Shown: positions 1-7,018, counted from the stretch's first letter. The stretch is DNA of 11,659 nt from Halobacteriales archaeon QH_10_70_21 (GCA_003021325.1 PXQM01000195.1:1-11659); one strand, 5' to 3'. Notes: generated by a model from the letters alone, not told the origin. A program made the numbers and translations.

Positions 1-954
1 GAAACGCTTTCCGGCGTCGACCGGGTCGTCGTCGCCGATCCCGACGCCGACGGCCTCGCCTGCGTCGCCCTGCTCCGGGCCGCCTTCGGGGAAGCGGCGC
101 TGCTGCCCGCGAGCCCGCACGACATCGCCGACGCCCTCGGGCACGTCGTCGAGTTCGGCGCGCCCGGCCTGGAGGTGTACGTCTGCGACCTCTGTCCGGA
201 CTCGGAGTACGACATCGAGCCGCTGCCGGCGGTGGCCGAACGGGCGTCGACCGTCCGGTGGTTCGACCACCACCAGTGGGACGATGAGCTGGCGGCGACC
301 GTCCGGGAGCACGCCGAGCTGGTCGTCGGCGAGTCCGACGAGGAGTGTACGGCCGACGTGACGCTGCGCACCCTCGAACACGAGTTCGCAGACCGGTACG
401 CGGAGCTCTCGGCGGTCACCCGCGACCACGACCTCTGGCTGCGGGAGGACCCCCGCAGCGACGACCTCGCGGACTACGCCCACTGGGCCGAACCCGAGGA
501 GTACATCGGGACCGTCCTCGAGCACGGCGCCGACCTGCCGGCGGACGTCGAGGCGTTCATCGAAGAACAGCGCGTCGAGAAGGAGGCGCTCGTCGAGCAG
601 GCCGTCGACCGCGCCGAGTACGAGGCAATCGGCGAGTGGACCGTCGGCGTCACCTACGGCCGGTGCTCGCAGAACGAGGTCGCCGAGGCGATGCGGGAGG
701 CGGGCGCCGACGCCTCCGTGGTCGTCAAGCCGGCCGGCTCGGCCTCCATCCGCGGGACCGACGCCTTCGAGCGCTGCCACGAGGTCGCCGGCCAGGTCAA
801 CGGCGGCGGCCACCCGAAGGCCGCCGGCTGCAAGCCCGACATCTACGACGACATGCTGGACTACGCCCACCACTGGACGACCCGCGGCGCCGTCACGAAG
901 CAGGTCATCCTCGACGCTTTCAGGTCGCTCGCCGGCGACGGGACGGACGCCTGA
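1..954 (+). CDS. DHH-family phosphoesterase (5' end outside window)
   Basis: The frame is open from base 1, so the start codon lies left of the window; 317 residues are visible before the TGA. It shows the DHH superfamily signature in order: motif I ADPDADG at visible residues 12-18, the motif II aspartate in VCDLCPDSE (about 61-69), motif III DHH at 89-91 in WFDHHQWDD, a further aspartate in TRDHDLW, and the DHHA1 glycine-rich motif GGGHPKAAG starting at residue 268. These Asp and His residues bind the two catalytic metal ions (usually Mn2+), and DHHA1 binds the nucleic-acid or nucleotide substrate. Known relatives include RecJ nucleases, NrnA-type nanoRNases and cyclic-dinucleotide phosphodiesterases; the exact substrate cannot be read from the sequence. 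Motif I normally lies near the N-terminus, so probably only a few residues are missing. All catalytic motifs are intact and the protein should be cytoplasmic. No operon partner is visible: the next gene begins 98 bp downstream behind its own promoter-like box. Confidence 0.85.
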   Translation, partial: ETLSGVDRVVVADPDADGLACVALLRAAFGEAALLPASPHDIADALGHVVEFGAPGLEVYVCDLCPDSEYDIEPLPAVAERASTVRWFDHHQWDDELAATVREHAELVVGESDEECTADVTLRTLEHEFADRYAELSAVTRDHDLWLREDPRSDDLADYAHWAEPEEYIGTVLEHGADLPADVEAFIEEQRVEKEALVEQAVDRAEYEAIGEWTVGVTYGRCSQNEVAEAMREAGADASVVVKPAGSASIRGTDAFERCHEVAGQVNGGGHPKAAGCKPDIYDDMLDYAHHWTTRGAVTKQVILDAFRSLAGDGTDA

Positions 955-1018
955 GGCCGACGCGGTCGAACCGCTCGCGAGAACCCCGGGCGGCTCAAAC
1001 GGCTCTTTCACCCACGCA

Positions 1019-1050
1019 AGCGGTTATTTCCGTGCCGCCGGTAGGAGTGG
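1019..1050 (+). promoter_or_regulatory. Promoter-like box and SD before the lipoprotein gene
   Basis: The AT-rich element GGTTATTTCC (1022-1031) is centred about 27 nt before the ATG at 1053, the usual archaeal TATA-to-start-site spacing. A short purine-rich GGAG (1044-1047) lies 5 nt before the ATG and could act as a Shine-Dalgarno (SD) sequence. Judged by position and composition only. Confidence 0.4.
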
Positions 1051-1052
1051 TC

Positions 1053-1748
1053 ATGACGATTCCACGACGGACGTTCCTCGCCGGGTCCGCCCTCGCGACG
1101 GTCGCGTCGGCCGGCTGCCTACAGGACACCGACAGGACCGACGGGAACGGCAACGGTGCGGGCGAGCCGACGACGGCGGTGACCGATGACCCGCGGGTCA
1201 ACGAGCCGCCCTACGAGGTCGAGCGCCCGCCGAGCGACCGCGGGGCGTGGGACGCGCTGTACCTCTGTGAGAACGTGCCGTCGACCGGCGACCTGTCGTT
1301 CGAGCGGCTGGCGGCCCGGCGCCCGGAGCTGCTGGTCTCGACGCACGAACCCGACGGGAGCTCCGTCTACGCCGTCCGTGCGCTGACGGGTGTCGAGGCG
1401 GTCCGGCAGGCCTTCGACACGAACGAGGGCGGGGACGACCCCGACGGGCCTGTCGACCAGGTGGACTTCGAGCGGTTCCTCGTGCTCGTCGTCGAGGACG
1501 CCTACGGGTCGGGGTCGATAACGCAGCACTGGACCCGTGTCGAGACGACCGACCGCGGTCTCCACCTGCACGGCTGTCACCGGCAGCCGTACGAGCAGAC
1601 CGACGACCTGGCGCCGCGGCACTCGGTGCTCAGGATCGAGCGACCGGACGACTTCGAGTTCACCCGCGTGAGCCCCACCGTCGACGTGGACAGGCGCGTC
1701 CACTTCAACTCGACGGAGGGCGTCGTTCGGGTCGATGACGGTGCCTAG
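1053..1748 (+). CDS. Tat-exported lipoprotein of unknown function
   Basis: A 231-residue protein with a textbook haloarchaeal N-terminus: twin arginine in PRRTFLAG (Arg5-Arg6), a short hydrophobic stretch, and a lipobox ASAGC ending at Cys22. This predicts folded export through the Tat pathway, then lipid anchoring at Cys22 on the outer face of the membrane. A low-complexity linker rich in Gly, Asn, Thr and Asp follows (about residues 25-50), typical of a tether. The mature domain (about 55-231) is acidic, with two visible cysteines (in LYLCENV and HLHGCHRQPY) that could pair. I do not recognise its family. The open frame extends far upstream, but the ATG at 1053 is the right start because the Tat signal begins exactly there and a promoter-like box precedes it. 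It stands alone between two unrelated genes. It could be a binding protein or a surface protein; no enzyme motif was seen. Confidence 0.8.
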   Translation: MTIPRRTFLAGSALATVASAGCLQDTDRTDGNGNGAGEPTTAVTDDPRVNEPPYEVERPPSDRGAWDALYLCENVPSTGDLSFERLAARRPELLVSTHEPDGSSVYAVRALTGVEAVRQAFDTNEGGDDPDGPVDQVDFERFLVLVVEDAYGSGSITQHWTRVETTDRGLHLHGCHRQPYEQTDDLAPRHSVLRIERPDDFEFTRVSPTVDVDRRVHFNSTEGVVRVDDGA

Positions 1749-1885
1749 CGCCGTCCGGGCCCCGGTCGGGAGCCGGCCGGGGGTATCGCGGCACGACCGG
1801 ACCGCCCTCCGGCCCTCCCCCCGGTGCCGTGCACGCGGTAGCCGGGGGCTCCTCCGGCGGTTCGTTCGGCCGTTCGCGGACGGGA

Positions 1886-1902
1886 TTCACAAACTCCTTA
1901 CC
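1886..1902 (+). promoter_or_regulatory. Weak promoter-like element before the YYY membrane-protein gene
   Basis: The stretch around CACAAACTCCTTAC is the only A/T-enriched segment in the otherwise GC-rich gap 1749-1925 and lies about 25-38 nt before the start at 1926. It fits a leaderless haloarchaeal promoter, but the match to a TATA box is poor. Nothing else recognisable was seen in this gap. Confidence 0.25.
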
Positions 1903-1925
1903 CCACCTCTCACACGGTACCGGTG

Positions 1926-4922
1926 ATGGAGTGGTTCGTCCTCGCGGTCTACCTCCTCGCGCTCGCGGTGCTGACGGCCGTCGGAGCGCCCATCGCAGCG
2001 CTGCTCTTCCGTTCGCTCCCCCGCAACGGCGCCGCGTTCGCCCTTCCGTCGGCACTGGTTCCGTTCACCATCGTCGTGTTCTGGATCGGGCAACTCACCT
2101 TCGGCCTCCACACGCTCGTGGCCGGCGTGGCGGCCGTGCTCGGCTGTGCCGTGGCCGCGACCCGCGCCGGCGCCTCGCCGGAGTGGCGGGCGGTGGCCGC
2201 GACCTACGGCGTTTTCACCGTCGGGTTCCTCGTGATGGTCGCGTTCCGGGCGGCCGACCCCGGTATCACGGCGGCCGGTGGCGAGCAGTTCCTCCACTTC
2301 GGCCTGGTCAACGCCATCGAGCGGGCCAACAGCCTCCCGCCGGAGGACATGTGGTTCGCCGGCCGGGAGCTCAGGTACTACTACGGGACCCAGCTGCAGG
2401 TCACGAGCCTCTCGATGCTCACGGGCACGCCCGTCCGCTACGGGTTCAACCTCGGCATCGCCACGTTCTACGGACTGCTGTTCGTCGTCGCCTACGGCGT
2501 CGGCGGCGCGGTCGTCCGCCGACGGGGGCACTCCTACCGCCGTGGCGGCGCCTTCGCGGCCTTCTTCGTCGCGCTGGCGGGCCCGACGACGCCCACTATC
2601 CGTCTCGCGACGCCGTACCTGCCGGACGCCGTCGCCGAGAGGGTCGAATCGGCGGCGTTCGGCTTCGTCGCCGACCGGTTCAACGGCGGCGACCTCCAGC
2701 AGACCGTCGCGGATCTCTCGAACGCCGGTGACTGGGGGTGGTGGTACACCCGGTACGTCGTTCCAGGGACCATCCAGGAGGTGCCGCTGTACTCCTTCGT
2801 GAAGGCCGACCTCCACGGGCACACGCTCGCCAACGGCTACGTCCTCTTCGCCGGGGCGCTCGCACTCGCCTACTACGCCGCGCCGGCCGGGGCACGCACC
2901 CGCCGCCGTGGGATCGTCTTCGGCGGGCTCGGTTCGGTCGCCGGCCTGTTCGGGTTCATGAACACGTGGTCGCTCCCGACGGCGGCCGGTCTGGCGCTGC
3001 TCGCGGTCGCCGCGGCCGACCCCCACCCGGCGACCCTCCTGTCGGACCCGCTGGCGGAGCGTCTCGAGCCCTCGGGGACCGACGACGCCGCCGGGACCCT
3101 CCTCGCGGAGCTCTGGCGGCTGGTGCTCGCCGCGCTGGCGGGGCTGGTCGTCCTCGCCATCGGTATCGGTATCGCCTCCCCGTTCCTCGTCTTCGGACGG
3201 ATTCCGACGAACGACGGAATCGGGGTCCTGCCGCCGCGCAGCCCACTCGGTCCGTTCCTCGTAATCTACGCCGGCCTCGTCACCGTGTTCGCGACCTACG
3301 TCCTGGCGCGCGCCTGGCCGGTTATCTCGGAGGCGGCGAACCGGTGGGTCGCCGTCGGGAGCCTGGCGCTTCCGGCGGCGATGGCGGCCACGACGGTCGT
3401 CCTCGAGTTCGCCGTTCTGGCGGTGCTCGGGCCGCTCGTCGTCGCCGGCTGGCTCCTGGTCCGCTCGGACCGGGCGGGCTTTGCCGTCGTACTGCTCGTC
3501 GCCGGGGCCGGCCTCCTGCTGTCGTTCGAGCTGTTCCACGCCCGGATTCCGCAGATCACGAACCCCCGCTGGAACACGTCGCTGAAGGTGGCCGTCCAGG
3601 GGTGGACGCTCGGCGCCGCCGGGGGTGGGGCGGCCGCAGCCGTTCTCCTGACCCGCGGCTACGGCCAGCTGTCCCGCTGGGCCGACGCCCGGGGGGGAGT
3701 CGCCGGCGATACCGGCGGAACGGACGGGACGCCCCAGGACGGCACGACCGCTCCCGGGACGGAGACGGACGGGGGGGAGCCCGACGGCCCGGCCCCGGAC
3801 GCCGCTACGGACGCAGGCGGGGCGCCGACGGTCCGGTGGGCTCTCGTCGTCGCCCTCGTCGTCACGGCGCTCGTCGCCAGCGCGGTGTTCCCGGCGCTGA
3901 TGGTCTCGACGGAGATCGGCTCCGAGGTCGTCGAGGACCGCTACAATCCCTCGATAGACGGACTCGCGGCCGCAGAGCGGTTCCACGCGAACGAGTACGA
4001 CGCCCTGCGGTGGCTCAAGGACCGTCCGGGACACCCGACCCTCGTCGAGGCGCCTGGCGGTTCCTACAGGTGGACCAGCCCGGCGGCGACCTACTCGGGA
4101 CTCCCGGGCGTCGTCGGGTGGGACCACCAGGAGGAGTACCGCAGTCCCGAGGCGTACGAGCGCCGGGTGAACCACGTCGATACGATCTACACCGGCGAGT
4201 GGCCCGAGGCCGCCCGCTACCTCGAACGCTACGACGTCACCTACGTCTACGTCGGGCCGAACGAGCGCGAGCGCTACGAATCGGAGATGCGCTCCTTCGA
4301 CCACGAGGCGTTCACGGTCGCCTTCGAGGGCGGTGACGTGACGATATACGAGGTCGACCAGGCAGAGCTGCCCCGTCAGGAGCAGTCGACCTCGCGTACC
4401 GAATCCGGACGGTTCGTATCAGTCGCCGGCGTCGACGCTGGCGACCCACTTGTCGGAGTAGGTCGCGCCGCAGGCACAGGACGCGTAGCCGTGGACGACG
4501 TCGCCCTCGGCGTAGAGACCGCCGACCTCTTCGTTTCTCGCCTCGGCGAACGCGAAGACGAACGTGACGTAGTGTTCGTCGCCCGATTCGGCGTCCGGAC
4601 AGACGCCGCCGGTGCAGTCGTCGTCGATGTCGCCGTCCCGCTCCATCGCGGCGCCGGCGAACTCCATCGCGTCCAGTCCGGTCGCGCTCTCGAAGGCGGC
4701 CTGCCCGTCGTCGCCGGGCAGCACGAGCACGACGCCGTCCTCGACGCGGATGCCGACCTCGAGCAGGTCCTCGACCGAGCCGAGGGCCGCCTCGTGGAGG
4801 TAGATGAGGATGTCGTCGGGCCGGTCGCCGGCCAGGAACGCGCCGTACCGGTCGCCGCTCATCCGTCGACGTCCTCGGCGATGGAGGCGAGGTCGTCGTC
4901 CGGCGACTCGACGACGCGGTAG
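1926..4922 (+). CDS. Chlor_Arch_YYY / DUF2298 membrane protein with run-on C-terminus
   Basis: The frame encodes 998 residues from ATG 1926; a GTG at 1923 is an alternative start. It begins with a strong membrane helix (FVLAVYLLALAVLTAVGAP) and has many further hydrophobic segments to about residue 660, interrupted by a Gly/Asp/Thr-rich insert near residues 590-640. The conserved loop GGEQFLHFGLVNAI followed by PPEDMWFAGRELRYYYG (Tyr151-Tyr153) is the hallmark of the Chlor_Arch_YYY (TIGR03662/DUF2298) family, which is found in Archaea and Chloroflexi, is normally about 700-900 residues long and has no known function. The usual YYYxG is YYYGT here. A soluble C-terminal domain with GLPGVVGWDHQ, and a stretch ending VTIYEVDQAELP near residue 815, is family-like and resembles the outside domain of GT-C-fold glycosyltransferases (inference). 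Sequence after about residue 820 (position 4385) is antisense to two minus-strand genes and does not look native, so the ancestral stop appears to be missing. Confidence 0.75.
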   Translation: MEWFVLAVYLLALAVLTAVGAPIAALLFRSLPRNGAAFALPSALVPFTIVVFWIGQLTFGLHTLVAGVAAVLGCAVAATRAGASPEWRAVAATYGVFTVGFLVMVAFRAADPGITAAGGEQFLHFGLVNAIERANSLPPEDMWFAGRELRYYYGTQLQVTSLSMLTGTPVRYGFNLGIATFYGLLFVVAYGVGGAVVRRRGHSYRRGGAFAAFFVALAGPTTPTIRLATPYLPDAVAERVESAAFGFVADRFNGGDLQQTVADLSNAGDWGWWYTRYVVPGTIQEVPLYSFVKADLHGHTLANGYVLFAGALALAYYAAPAGARTRRRGIVFGGLGSVAGLFGFMNTWSLPTAAGLALLAVAAADPHPATLLSDPLAERLEPSGTDDAAGTLLAELWRLVLAALAGLVVLAIGIGIASPFLVFGRIPTNDGIGVLPPRSPLGPFLVIYAGLVTVFATYVLARAWPVISEAANRWVAVGSLALPAAMAATTVVLEFAVLAVLGPLVVAGWLLVRSDRAGFAVVLLVAGAGLLLSFELFHARIPQITNPRWNTSLKVAVQGWTLGAAGGGAAAAVLLTRGYGQLSRWADARGGVAGDTGGTDGTPQDGTTAPGTETDGGEPDGPAPDAATDAGGAPTVRWALVVALVVTALVASAVFPALMVSTEIGSEVVEDRYNPSIDGLAAAERFHANEYDALRWLKDRPGHPTLVEAPGGSYRWTSPAATYSGLPGVVGWDHQEEYRSPEAYERRVNHVDTIYTGEWPEAARYLERYDVTYVYVGPNERERYESEMRSFDHEAFTVAFEGGDVTIYEVDQAELPRQEQSTSRTESGRFVSVAGVDAGDPLVGVGRAAGTGRVAVDDVALGVETADLFVSRLGEREDERDVVFVARFGVRTDAAGAVVVDVAVPLHRGAGELHRVQSGRALEGGLPVVAGQHEHDAVLDADADLEQVLDRAEGRLVEVDEDVVGPVAGQERAVPVAAHPSTSSAMEARSSSGDSTTR
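4419..4862 (-). CDS. Conserved haloarchaeal protein, DUF5807-like
   Basis: A 147-residue acidic soluble protein starting at ATG 4862, which overlaps the stop of the upstream gene as ATGA, indicating translational coupling. A longer open frame reaches back to 5024, but that extension is Arg/Pro-rich shadow sequence, so the overlapping ATG is preferred. Features seen: GDRPDDILIYLHEAAL near the N-terminus, VVLVLPGDDGQAAF (about 45-58), TGGVCP, HYVTFVFAFAEARNEEVGG, and a C-terminal HGYASCACGATYSDKWV. From memory this resembles the haloarchaeal family DUF5807; that name should be checked. The Cys-Ala-Cys-Gly pair and the Cys in TGGVCP could bind a metal, but no full zinc-finger pattern is present. 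It is the last gene of the rps6e run, which hints at a translation-linked housekeeping role (inference). Function unknown. Confidence 0.8.
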   Translation of the reverse strand: MSGDRYGAFLAGDRPDDILIYLHEAALGSVEDLLEVGIRVEDGVVLVLPGDDGQAAFESATGLDAMEFAGAAMERDGDIDDDCTGGVCPDAESGDEHYVTFVFAFAEARNEEVGGLYAEGDVVHGYASCACGATYSDKWVASVDAGD

Positions 4923-5272
4923 ACGGCGCTGTCGCCGGGCGCACGGAGCCCGTACTGTTCGCCCTCGACGACCACGTCGACGAGGACGGTGCGGCCGGGG
5001 GCGAGCCCCTGGTCGTCGACCCACTCGCGCAGGCGGTTCTCGCCGTCGCGCTCCCGGGCCATGCGGGCGTTGTCGTAGAGGCCACGGAGCTCGAGGTCGC
5101 CGTCGACGTCGATGGCGACGGGGGCGTGGTAGGTCGCTCCGTCGGCGTCGATCCGGACGACGCCCTCCGGCACCGTCCCGTCGGGGACGCTGACCTTCGG
5201 GCGGTCGAGCGAGCCGCTCTCGACGATGGTCGCACGCACGGTCTCGACGCCGTCCGAGGTCACGCTTGGCAT
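4859..5272 (-). CDS. Conserved haloarchaeal protein of unknown function, DUF7112-like
   Basis: A 137-residue acidic protein starting at ATG 5272 and ending in a TGA that overlaps the next gene's ATG by 4 bp. The N-terminal half (SLDRPKVSVPDGTVPEGVVRI, then TYHAPVAIDVDGDLELRG) reads like a small beta barrel. It is followed by LYDNARMARERDGENRLREW, a GRTVLVDVV strand, and a tail YRVVESPDDDLASIAEDVDG. I recall this pattern from a haloarchaea-specific family, probably DUF7112, but cannot confirm the number. There are no catalytic motifs, membrane segments or cysteines. The gap to rps6e is only 18 bp with no clear promoter, so it is very likely cotranscribed with that ribosomal gene. The barrel-like N-terminus and this context would suit an RNA- or ribosome-associated protein, but that is inference. 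Confidence 0.8.
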   Translation of the reverse strand: MPSVTSDGVETVRATIVESGSLDRPKVSVPDGTVPEGVVRIDADGATYHAPVAIDVDGDLELRGLYDNARMARERDGENRLREWVDDQGLAPGRTVLVDVVVEGEQYGLRAPGDSAVYRVVESPDDDLASIAEDVDG

Positions 5273-5290
5273 GGCGTTGGGAGAAGGCGG

Positions 5291-5680
5291 TTACTCGTCG
5301 TCACTGCCGAGGAGCTCCGCGACGGACTGGTCGCCGCGGGCAACGACCTTGGCGTTTATCTGCCGCGTCTCGTCGGAGACCTCGGCGCCGCGGACGGTGA
5401 CGCGCTTGCGCTCGCCGTCGACGGTCGGCTCGAAGCCGACGCCGCCCTCCAGCAGGATGGCCGCGGTGTCGGTGCCGCTGACGTCCTCGCGCATCGGCCG
5501 GCCGGAGGTGTCCGAGCCGCCGGTGATCTCGAGCTCGTAGCCCGGCAGGCCGACGGCGCCGCCGTCGACCGTCTCGCCGATGGAGCGACCGATGAACCGG
5601 TTCGCGTCCTGTCCGTCCACGTCGAAGGCGTACGTGGTGCCCTCGTCGGGGTCGCCGACGACGACCTGGAAATCTGCCAT
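5291..5680 (-). CDS. rps6e: 30S ribosomal protein S6e (eS6)
   Basis: A 129-residue protein recognised as archaeal ribosomal protein S6e, a component of the small ribosomal subunit shared by archaea and eukaryotes. Diagnostic segments are [17 protein letters not shown] at the N-terminus, [36 protein letters not shown] (the most conserved block), GVGFEP with [17 protein letters not shown], and INAKVV. The length is normal for the archaeal form, which lacks the long phosphorylated C-terminal tail of eukaryotes. The start is ATG 5680. There is no good Shine-Dalgarno sequence, but an AT-rich box lies 25-40 nt upstream, suggesting a leaderless or nearly leaderless transcript. It heads a tight minus-strand run with two conserved genes of unknown function. 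Oddly, its frame stays open upstream through a degraded coding stretch, but the native S6e N-terminus clearly begins at this ATG. Confidence 0.95.
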   Translation of the reverse strand: MADFQVVVGDPDEGTTYAFDVDGQDANRFIGRSIGETVDGGAVGLPGYELEITGGSDTSGRPMREDVSGTDTAAILLEGGVGFEPTVDGERKRVTVRGAEVSDETRQINAKVVARGDQSVAELLGSDDE

Positions 5681-5704
5681 ACGCGTGGAAACTGGACGCG
5701 TCGG

Positions 5705-5720
5705 CAAAAGGGTATTGAAA
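5705..5720 (-). promoter_or_regulatory. Promoter-like box for the rps6e run
   Basis: Read on the minus strand this is TTTCAATACCCTTTTG, an AT-rich island in GC-rich surroundings, with its TATA-like part (AATACC) 31-36 nt before the S6e ATG. This spacing would place the transcript start within a few bases of the ATG, as is common in haloarchaea. Confidence 0.45.
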
Positions 5721-6041
5721 CGGCCCAGACGGCCCAGCGCCGCCCACTCGGGGAGCCACGCGGGGAACGACGCCCCGAAGAGCGTCGCGGACTGGTGCTC
5801 GAGGGAGTCGCGCTGCATCCGGCCGACCGCGTCCGCGAACGACGCGCCGTCCTCGAGGGGCGCCCGGACCCGCCGACGCTTCCACCCGGCCGGCGTGACG
5901 CCGGTTCCGACGCGCCGGCGCCCCCGTTCGGGCCGGGCGGTCGACCCGTTCGAGCAGCCGGTAGCCGAGGACGCCGGCCGCCGCGCTGGGGGCGGCGGCG
6001 CCGACGAGCTGGACCGCTCGGACGGGTCCGTCGACGAGCAC
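5711..6041 (-). pseudogene. Degraded or frameshifted coding stretch upstream of rps6e
   Basis: No intact gene explains this 420-bp gap, but the minus strand has protein-like base use in two frames. From GTG 6041 to about 5930 one frame gives a short hydrophobic segment ([20 protein letters not shown]), with lower GC at codon position 2 than the alternative frame. From about 5900 to 5711 a different frame becomes coding-like: [20 protein letters not shown], then [20 protein letters not shown], with almost only G or C at third positions. The switch lies near the perfect 7-bp-arm palindrome at 5890-5904. The second frame then has no stop and runs straight in frame into the S6e ATG. This fits a small gene that has lost its frame and its stop, or one or two sequencing errors. 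I do not recognise the family. The boundaries are approximate. Confidence 0.35.
5890..5904. repeat. Perfect GC palindrome (7-bp arms, 1-nt centre)
   Basis: CCGGCGT-G-ACGCCGG is a perfect inverted repeat inside the suspected broken gene, close to where the coding-like frame changes. Such an element is a plausible site for replication slippage or a sequencing error. With no loop to speak of, it is unlikely to be a terminator. Confidence 0.5.
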
Positions 6042-6099
6042 CTCCGCAGGATAGAGGCCCAGGTGATGGCGGCCGTCGCGCCCTGACCGGCGGTCCGTC

Positions 6100-6528
6100 T
6101 CAGTCCATCTCCGCCAGCGGGCCGAAGTCGTCGACCGGCAGCACCGAGTAGTCGATGGTGAGGGTGTCCTGTGTCGCCCGTATCTTCCCGACGAAGGTGG
6201 ATATCTCCTCGAGGCTCCCCTCCAGGACGAAGAGCTCCATGCAGTGGTGGCCGCCGACGTGGCTGTGGAAGTTCGAGGCGACCGTCTCCTCGTGCTCGTG
6301 ACGGAGCTGCATCATCTTCTCCTCGACGTTCGTGGTCTCGTAGTCGAAGACGACGGTGACGATGCCCATCAGCTCCCGGCCCTCGAGCTTCCGGTCCTCG
6401 AACTCCCCGAGGAGGTTGCGGCTCGCCTCCCGGAGGACCTCGCTGCGACCCGTGTAGCCGTGCTCCTCGGCGAAGGTGTCGATCCGCTCGAGCAGCTCCT
6501 CCGGCATCGAGACGCTGACGACGCTCAT
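6100..6528 (-). CDS. nikR: NikR, nickel-responsive ribbon-helix-helix repressor
   Basis: A 142-residue transcription regulator. The N-terminal ribbon-helix-helix DNA-binding domain is residues 1-45 ([16 protein letters not shown], then [14 protein letters not shown]). The C-terminal ACT-like nickel-sensing domain is about 55-142 ([25 protein letters not shown]). The nickel ligands of E. coli NikR (His76, His87, His89, Cys95) all have equivalents here: His77, His88, His90 and Cys96, in RHEHEE and [14 protein letters not shown] working high-affinity nickel site is therefore expected. Family members are tetramers that repress nickel-uptake genes when nickel is plentiful. The ATG at 6528 is preferred over a GTG at 6546 because the conserved RHR strand starts there and AGGAG lies 7 nt upstream. 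No nickel transporter or nickel enzyme gene is in the window, so its target is elsewhere or may be itself. It runs divergent from the PHA-precursor operon. Confidence 0.92.
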   Translation of the reverse strand: MSVVSVSMPEELLERIDTFAEEHGYTGRSEVLREASRNLLGEFEDRKLEGRELMGIVTVVFDYETTNVEEKMMQLRHEHEETVASNFHSHVGGHHCMELFVLEGSLEEISTFVGKIRATQDTLTIDYSVLPVDDFGPLAEMD

Positions 6529-6535
6529 ATAGCAA

Positions 6536-6566
6536 CTCCTGCCCACTGAGATATTAAATATTTACA
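6536..6566 (-). promoter_or_regulatory. nikR promoter, Shine-Dalgarno and AT palindrome
   Basis: Reading toward nikR, a strongly AT-rich block (6551-6566) contains the inverted repeat ATATT-A-AATAT (6551-6561), about 23-33 nt before the ATG. It is the best TATA-box candidate in this gap. An SD-like AGGAG (6540-6536) lies 7 nt before the ATG. The palindrome could also be an operator for autoregulation. Confidence 0.5.
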
Positions 6567-6740
6567 TTCCGAACGAAGAAACAGGCGCTGAACACGGGTT
6601 CGGAGCACTGCCACGGCGAGAACGGCGCTTCTGGCCCGGCCGGTGCGAGGATAGATGTTAATAACTCGCTGGGGGCGCCGCGCGGTCGTCGTCCGGCGTG
6701 GCCCCGACCCTCGCCGCTGAGCGGGGCCTGCGGCGCGAAC

Positions 6741-6762
6741 GGCACACCCCGCGGGGGGTGCC
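6741..6762. repeat. GC-rich hairpin in the nikR-phaB gap
   Basis: GGCAC(A)CCCC pairs with GGGGGTGCC across a 3-nt GCG loop, giving nine base pairs with a single A bulge. There is no T-run on either side, so a simple terminator is unlikely. It could be part of a structured transcript or a protein-binding site. Confidence 0.4.
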
Positions 6763-7018
6763 GCTACCGATAGCAGTCAGCCCACGGTAGGCCGCCCCGC
6801 CTCTGTCTGCCTACCCATGGTGACAGCGCGGGACGGTGTGACGAGCTACGCTCTCCATGTGAATAAGTGACACGGCCGAACGGGGCCGGGAGCGGAGCGG
6901 GCGTCGACCCCTCGACGTTCCGCCGGCATTGGTCCTCGTGACTAAAAAACGAAACGAACAGTCCGAAAACCTGACTCGATACCCCAAAGCCATTACGCAG
7001 GTCCACGTCGCTCTAGAC

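Noticed and set aside
345..1052. Long plus-strand open frame continuous with, and upstream of, the lipoprotein gene
   Set aside because: It is Arg/Pro-rich shadow sequence across the DHH phosphoesterase gene; the Tat signal peptide fixes the true start at 1053.
1887..4304. 805-codon minus-strand open frame opposite the YYY membrane protein
   Set aside because: The translation is a low-complexity Arg/Glu/Gly/Asp mix with no recognisable domain. Long antisense frames are expected in GC-rich haloarchaeal DNA, and the plus strand encodes a clear membrane-protein family.
4419..5024. Longer start (5024) for the DUF5807-like gene
   Set aside because: The extra 54 residues are almost all Arg, Pro and Gly from the upstream gene in another frame; the ATGA overlap at 4859-4862 gives a natural start.
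5126..6151. 341-codon plus-strand open frame opposite rps6e and its neighbours
   Set aside because: It covers the antisense of S6e and the conserved gene next to it; the part over 5711-6100 is Arg/Pro-rich and less protein-like than the minus strand.
6741..6762. Hairpin as a transcription terminator
   Set aside because: It lacks an adjacent T-run and does not lie at the 3' end of any recognised gene, since both flanking genes point away from it.
6764..7006. 80-codon minus-strand open frame in the nikR-phaB gap
   Set aside because: It has mixed codon use, no acidic bias, no recognisable motif and no good start signal, so it is treated as non-coding.
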